DNA from: Rufibacter sp. XAAS-G3-1
GTDB taxonomy: Bacteria > Bacteroidota > Bacteroidia > Cytophagales > Hymenobacteraceae
DNA: 64,000 nt
Reading direction: 5' to 3'
Assembly (NCBI RefSeq): GCF_013623775.1
Contig: NZ_JABFAM010000003.1
Coordinates: 62,001-126,000, forward strand
The notes beneath the pieces were generated by a model, which was not told where the DNA came from, searched no databases, and worked only from the letters and a program-made list of their open reading frames with translations. Below, in pieces: positions 59,708 to 64,000 of this stretch (positions are counted from its first letter, which is position 1; each line of letters begins with the position of its first letter). The translations under genes were made by a program, and so were the position numbers.

Positions 59708-60499
59708 ATGAAAAAACTTTCCATTGCCATTCTCTTCTTTCTCGCCTTTGTGGCACACCTTGCTACGCAAGCCCAACAAATTAAAACACAGTTGGTAGAG
59801 TACAAGGAAGGCTCCACTACTTTAGAAGGATACCTGGCCTATGATGCCTCCAAGAAAGGGAAACTTCCGGGCGTACTAGTGGTGCATGAATGGAACGGCA
59901 TCAGCGACTACACCAAACAAAGATGTGAGCAACTGGCCAAGATGGGCTACGTGGCCTTCGCCGCCGATATCTACGGCAAAGGGGTAAGGCCTAAAACCCC
60001 AGAGGCAATGGGGGCCGAAGCCGGAAAATACAAGAACAACGTTCCGTTGCTGCGCCAACGGGTGAATGCCGCCCTAACCCAGTTGAAAAAACAAACCAAC
60101 GTAGATGCGGCTAAAGTGGCCGCCATTGGTTATTGCTTCGGCGGTACCACCGTGCTGGAACTGGCCCGCAGTGGAGCCGATGTAGCCGGGGTGGTGAGTT
60201 TTCACGGCGGCTTGGGTACCCCCAACGTTGCCGATGCCCACAACATCAAAGCAAAAGTACTGGTAGAGCACGGTGCCATTGACCCCTTCGTGCCCAAAAC
60301 CGAACTGGACGGTTTCTTCAAAGAAATGAATGATGCCAAGGTAGACTACCAGTTCGTGGCGCACAGCGGCGCGGTGCACTCCTTCACCAACCCAGACGCT
60401 GGTACTGATATCTCCAAAGGCGCGGCCTACAACGCCGCCGCAGACCGCCGCTCCTGGGCAGACATGCAACAGTTTTTCGCCGAGATTTTCAAAAAGTAA
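59708..60499 (+). CDS. dienelactone hydrolase family protein
   Basis: 263 residues from MKKLSIAIL, the start of the signal peptide (to about TQAQ); a GTG at 59663 in the same frame is rejected. Alpha/beta-hydrolase with the dienelactone-hydrolase triad Cys143 (GYCFGG), Asp192 and His224, and Glu61 in VVHEWNG. Secreted; opens lactones or esters. No catabolic genes adjoin, so the natural substrate is open. Confidence 0.9.
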   Translation: MKKLSIAILFFLAFVAHLATQAQQIKTQLVEYKEGSTTLEGYLAYDASKKGKLPGVLVVHEWNGISDYTKQRCEQLAKMGYVAFAADIYGKGVRPKTPEAMGAEAGKYKNNVPLLRQRVNAALTQLKKQTNVDAAKVAAIGYCFGGTTVLELARSGADVAGVVSFHGGLGTPNVADAHNIKAKVLVEHGAIDPFVPKTELDGFFKEMNDAKVDYQFVAHSGAVHSFTNPDAGTDISKGAAYNAAADRRSWADMQQFFAEIFKK

Positions 60500-60508
60500 G
60501 CCTAAAAC
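60472..60508. repeat. possible D36 overlapping a gene end
   Basis: 37 nt: GTTTTTCGCCGAGATT, TTCAA, AAAGTAAGCCTAAAAC across the last codons (QQFFAEIFKK) and stop. Weak; the coding constraint could explain it. Confidence 0.4.
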
Positions 60509-60519
60509 AGACCAAAGCA

Positions 60520-60564
60520 CCAAAAACGCCGTGGCAGGACTTATCTCCTGCCACGGCGTTTTTG
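60520..60564 (+). terminator. strong intrinsic terminator
   Basis: Perfect 20-bp stem CCAAAAACGCCGTGGCAGGA / complement, 5-nt loop; 20 nt past the hydrolase stop. Confidence 0.9.
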
Positions 60565-60753
60565 GTTTATATCTGATTATTCCGGGAGCTTGGACTTTTA
60601 AATAAAATCCCAATATCTTCCTCAGCTTACTTGCGTAGAGAAAGGTACCCTTTGCCTGCGTAGTGTTAACCCTTGCTAAAAGATACCGTAAGGTAAAGGC
60701 TTCTGAAAGGTGCCAATCCCTCCAGGCACTGGAACTCATCTCGCCGTCTTACT

Positions 60754-62559
60754 ATGTCTATAGCTCCTACGCAAAGATTTTCTCTGCTTACCTATGGTCT
60801 GCTGCTTCTGTTGGCTAGTCTGGCCTTTGCCGCGTGTAAAAAGAAGAATCCGCATGCTGAGGAAACCGTGGTGTTCAAGCCCCAACCCATCTCGCCGGAA
60901 GACACCATCAAATACCCCAACGAACTCATCACCACCCTCAACCGGAAAAACAAATGGGTAGACTCAGTTTTCCGCCGCATGACCCCAGAGGAGCGCATCA
61001 CGCAGTTGATGATGATTGAGGTGTTCTCCAACCAAGGGCCGCAGCACGAAGAAGACGTACGCATGCTCATCAGGCGCTACAAAGTGGGCGGACTTATCTT
61101 CTTCCAGGGCGGGCCGGTGCGGCAAGCCAAGATGACCAACCGCTTACAGGCCGCCTCCAAGATTCCGCTCTGGATTGGCATGGACGCTGAGAACGGCATT
61201 GGCATGCGCATGGACAGCGCCATGCAGTACCCCTTGCCCATGCTTCTGGGAGCCATCAACAACGACAGCCTTATTTACCAGATGGGGGCCGAGATGGCCT
61301 TTGAGTTCAAACGGCTGGGCATGCACGTCAACTTCGCGCCGGTGGTAGACGTGAACAACAATGCCAACAACCCTGTCATCAGTTACCGCGCCTTCGGCGA
61401 AAATAAAGACGATGTGAGCTCCAAAAGCCTGGCCCAGATGCTGGGCATGCAGGACAACGGCATCATTGCCACCGCCAAACATTTTCCCGGCCACGGCGAC
61501 ACCGAGGTAGATTCGCACTATGACTTGCCCGTGATCTCGTACGGCCGTGAACGCCTGGACTCGCTGGAACTGCACCCGTTCCGGCATTTGATCCAGAGCG
61601 GGGTGGGTGGTATTATGGTGGGGCACATTCACTTGCCCAAACTGGACTCCACCGCCAATTTACCGGCCTCGCTCTCTAAACCCATTGTAACCGGCATCCT
61701 GAAGCAGGAATTCGGCTACGCTGGCCTCATCTTTACTGATGCCATGGTGATGAAAGGCGTAACCAAATACTTTAAACCCGGCGAAGCCGAAGTCATGGCG
61801 CTGGAAGCGGGTAATGACGTGGTGGAACGGTTGGTGAGCGTGCCCAAAGCGCTGGAGGCCATCAAAGCCGCGATTAAGCAAGGCCGGTTGAGCCAGCAAG
61901 ACATTGACCGAAGCTGCAAAAAGATATTGGCCGCCAAGTACTGGCTTGGGTTGCACAACTATCAGCCTATCAAAATTGAGAACCTGTACCAAGATCTGCA
62001 CGCCCCCCACGCCCATGAAATGCTCCGACGGCTGGCCGAAGGTTCGCTCACGCTGCTGCAGAACAAGCGCAATCAGATTCCGCTGGAAGACCGAAAACGC
62101 CGGAAAGTAGCCAGTCTGGCGGTGGGCGGCACCAAAACCACTTTCTTTCAGAAGAAAATCAAAGAAAAGCTTACCACTCAGGATTTCTTTCTGCCGCGCC
62201 GCTCCAATAAGAAAGACATAGAGAAGCTTAGGAAGGAGTTACTGAACTACGATCTTCTGCTGATCAGTATTTACGGCCCCAGCATCAGGCCCAGCAACAG
62301 CCTGGGCTTCACCCCAGAAGAACGCGCACTGGTAAACGAACTGGTTAGGAAGAAGAGGTGCGTGGTGGTGCTTTTTGACAACCCCTATACCCTTAACCGG
62401 CTGCCAGACATCCACCAGGCCACCGCGCTCATTGTGGGCTACCAGCAGTTGCCCGCGGTTCAGGCCGCGGCGGCCAAAATGATTCTGGGCGATCTAACCC
62501 CGCAGGGCAAGTTACCGGTCACCGTAAACCAGCATTTCCGCTACGGAGATGGTTTGTAG
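60754..62559 (+). CDS. nagZ: GH3 beta-N-acetylhexosaminidase lipoprotein (NagZ-like)
   Basis: 601 residues. Lipobox LAFAAC (Cys28). GH3 domain with the NagZ signature KHFPGHGDTEVDSH (242-255), supplying the His/Asp acid-base dyad, and nucleophile Asp329 (IFTDAMVM). A C-terminal alpha/beta sandwich (about 440-601) follows; the beta-lactamase-like domain seen in some Bacteroidota relatives is absent. Releases GlcNAc from peptidoglycan fragments. It precedes namZ by about 100 bp. Confidence 0.92.
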   Translation: MSIAPTQRFSLLTYGLLLLLASLAFAACKKKNPHAEETVVFKPQPISPEDTIKYPNELITTLNRKNKWVDSVFRRMTPEERITQLMMIEVFSNQGPQHEEDVRMLIRRYKVGGLIFFQGGPVRQAKMTNRLQAASKIPLWIGMDAENGIGMRMDSAMQYPLPMLLGAINNDSLIYQMGAEMAFEFKRLGMHVNFAPVVDVNNNANNPVISYRAFGENKDDVSSKSLAQMLGMQDNGIIATAKHFPGHGDTEVDSHYDLPVISYGRERLDSLELHPFRHLIQSGVGGIMVGHIHLPKLDSTANLPASLSKPIVTGILKQEFGYAGLIFTDAMVMKGVTKYFKPGEAEVMALEAGNDVVERLVSVPKALEAIKAAIKQGRLSQQDIDRSCKKILAAKYWLGLHNYQPIKIENLYQDLHAPHAHEMLRRLAEGSLTLLQNKRNQIPLEDRKRRKVASLAVGGTKTTFFQKKIKEKLTTQDFFLPRRSNKKDIEKLRKELLNYDLLLISIYGPSIRPSNSLGFTPEERALVNELVRKKRCVVVLFDNPYTLNRLPDIHQATALIVGYQQLPAVQAAAAKMILGDLTPQGKLPVTVNQHFRYGDGL

Positions 62560-62574
62560 CAGCCAACTGGTTCT

Positions 62575-62610
62575 GTTTTAAGGCTGTTTTAAGAAAATTA
62601 GCGATAAAAC
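62575..62610. repeat. D36 dyad, 16 nt after nagZ stop
   Basis: 36 nt: GTTTTAAGGCTGTTTT, AAGA, AAATTAGCGATAAAAC. Confidence 0.82.
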
Positions 62611-62647
62611 CGCAACGCCTCCTATGGGCCTGCTCCCCATCTTTCGC

Positions 62648-62655
62648 TATCTTGG
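62648..62655 (+). promoter_or_regulatory. -7-like box directly before namZ start
   Basis: TATCTTGG ends 4 nt before the ATG at 62660. Confidence 0.4.
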
Positions 62656-62659
62656 CAGC

Positions 62660-63949
62660 ATGAAGATACGTCTCTCCTTCCGCACCTGCTATCTGTTGCT
62701 TGCACTTTTCCTGTGGCAGACCACCGTACTTGCGCAGTCACCAAAAACAAACAAATCTGCTGCCCCGGCCCACCGGGTAGTCATTGGGATTGAACAGCTG
62801 GTCACGCCCGAGTTCCTGCCTTTGCTCCAGAACCGCCGCGTAGCCATTCTTACCAACCACACGGGCGTAATGCCAGACAAAAGCCATATTGTGGATCTGC
62901 TGCACGCCCGCCCAGACGTGAAAGTGGTGAAGCTGCTCAGCCCCGAGCACGGCATACGGGGCGAGGCCGATACCCACGTGTCTGATGACGTGGACAAGAA
63001 AACCGGCCTTAAAGTCATCTCGCTCTACGGAAACGTAAGGAAACCTACGCCCGAGATGCTGAAAGATGTAGACGTACTCATTTTCGATATTCAGGACGTA
63101 GGGGCGCGCTATTATACTTACATCGCCACCATGACGGCCGTGCTGGAAGCCGCCGCCGAGAACAAAAAATTAATGATCGTGCTAGACCGGCCTAACCCCA
63201 TTACCGGGGCGTACGTGGACGGAGCCGTGGGCAAAAACGCGAAACAACCCGTTACCGGCCCCAACTTTCTGCCTATCACGCACGGCATGACCGTAGGCGA
63301 ACTGGCCCGCATGTTCAACGGCGAACGCGCCGCCAAAAAACTTCCCCAAGCGGAGCTAAAAGTAATTCCCATGCGGAATTACACCCGGGGCCAATGGTTT
63401 GACCAAACCGGGTTGCCCTGGATCAAGCCCTCGCCTAACATGATCAATCTGACCACGGCTACGCTGTATCCCGGCACCTGCATTCTGGAAGGCACCAATG
63501 TCTCTGAGGGGCGCGGCACCATGCAGGCTTTTGAGTTTATTGGCGCGCCCTGGATAAACGGCGAGAAACTGGCGCAGCAACTGAACAGCTACAGGCTCCC
63601 CGGCGTCACGTTCAAACCCATCCAATTCAAACCAGACAGTGTGGTGGACGGGATTCGGATTTATCCGCCCAAGTTTGTGGGGCAGACTTGTTACGGGGCG
63701 CAGGCGGTTGTCACAGACAGAAACAAGTTTGAATCGGCGAAGGCCTCGGTGTACATTATCCATGCGCTCAAGACGTTGTACCCCACCCAATTGGAGTGGA
63801 AAAACAGCCGCCTGGATGGCCTCTGGAAAACCGATGTCACCCGCCAACGCTTACAGGCCGGCGATGCTCCTAAAGAGATTATCTCGGCCTGGGCCGATGA
63901 ACTCACTTATTTCAATCAAGTTAGAGCAAAATACCTGCTGTATCCGTAG
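62660..63949 (+). CDS. namZ: exo-beta-N-acetylmuramidase NamZ (DUF1343)
   Basis: 429 residues from MKIRLSF, chosen because the signal peptide (ending TTVLAQ) starts there and a -7-like box stands directly before it; the frame continues 12 codons upstream. DUF1343/GH171 family: VAILTNHTGV, KLLSPEHGIRGEADT, FDIQDVGARYYTYI and PSPNMINLTTATLYPG are family blocks. NamZ releases terminal MurNAc from peptidoglycan chains and works with NagZ, encoded just upstream. Confidence 0.93.
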   Translation: MKIRLSFRTCYLLLALFLWQTTVLAQSPKTNKSAAPAHRVVIGIEQLVTPEFLPLLQNRRVAILTNHTGVMPDKSHIVDLLHARPDVKVVKLLSPEHGIRGEADTHVSDDVDKKTGLKVISLYGNVRKPTPEMLKDVDVLIFDIQDVGARYYTYIATMTAVLEAAAENKKLMIVLDRPNPITGAYVDGAVGKNAKQPVTGPNFLPITHGMTVGELARMFNGERAAKKLPQAELKVIPMRNYTRGQWFDQTGLPWIKPSPNMINLTTATLYPGTCILEGTNVSEGRGTMQAFEFIGAPWINGEKLAQQLNSYRLPGVTFKPIQFKPDSVVDGIRIYPPKFVGQTCYGAQAVVTDRNKFESAKASVYIIHALKTLYPTQLEWKNSRLDGLWKTDVTRQRLQAGDAPKEIISAWADELTYFNQVRAKYLLYP

Positions 63950-64000
63950 TAGGCAGAACACAAACCTATGAAGCATCCATGATCAACTTCATCGTTCTGC

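Noticed and set aside
337-62610. D36 copies as CRISPR repeats
   Set aside because: They are 36 nt and palindromic, but scattered singly over 60 kb, vary in sequence, have no spacers of constant length and no cas gene is present.
1-64000. tRNA or rRNA genes
   Set aside because: No cloverleaf with a GGTTCGAATCC-like T arm and acceptor stem was found by eye in the spacers.

Overview
The window looks like the chromosome of a Bacteroidota bacterium of the Cytophagales, most likely family Hymenobacteraceae (a Rufibacter/Pontibacter-like organism). This is inferred from gene content (GLPGLI protein next to a TonB-receptor-like barrel, OMP_b-brl-type receptor, many lipoproteins, DPP-IV-type S9 peptidase, NamZ/DUF1343), from moderate GC (about 50%), from the lack of Shine-Dalgarno sequences and from TAnnTTTG-type -7 boxes. 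No tRNA, rRNA, CRISPR array, intact IS or prophage was seen.

Layout. 1-16,000: end of a glycine-zipper gene, a TonB-type receptor, lpdA, a sugar kinase, an SDR oxidoreductase, a phosphotransferase, an MFS exporter, a phosphatase lipoprotein, a TPR lipoprotein, fabG, a VWA-like membrane protein and a pseudouridine synthase. 16,000-18,440: dnaK with a sigma-54-like promoter. 18,440-21,140: an AT-rich island on the minus strand with a truncated surface-type protein, two unrelated small membrane proteins, a 30-codon membrane ORF and two relics of the large protein's C-terminal tail. 21,140-27,500: a fragment and an intact copy of a DnaQ-like exonuclease, small genes, purK-purE-GNAT and a MarC-family protein. 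27,600-37,500: hemE, heptose-7-P kinase, aspartate aminotransferase, a glycosyltransferase fusion, clpS-recR and an S9 peptidase. 38,200-45,200: GLPGLI/outer-membrane barrel pair, a GH53 galactanase and an M28 peptidase. 45,500-60,500: a stress/housekeeping mix (ferritin-like DUF2383, DUF937, DUF808, M28 and M48 peptidases, CZB protein, disordered hydrophilic proteins, Nudix, DUF2059, dienelactone hydrolase). 60,700-63,950: GH3 NagZ-like lipoprotein plus NamZ, a peptidoglycan amino-sugar recycling pair.

The most striking signal lies between the genes. An imperfect dyad of nearly constant length, here called D36 (16-nt left arm like GTTTTAGGCCTGTTTT, 4-nt variable loop, 16-nt right arm like AAAACAGGCCTAAAAC), occurs about 44 times in 64 kb, almost always intergenic and often within 20 nt of a stop codon; some copies share a stem with an intrinsic terminator. 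It is absent from the AT-rich island. Several other palindromic repeat families (multi-hairpin GGAGT/ACTCC units with compensatory changes, 85-90 bp inverted-repeat units, MITE-like units, a GCAAGCG/CGCTTGC module) fill the remaining spacers. No transposase or RAYT gene that could explain them is present in the window.
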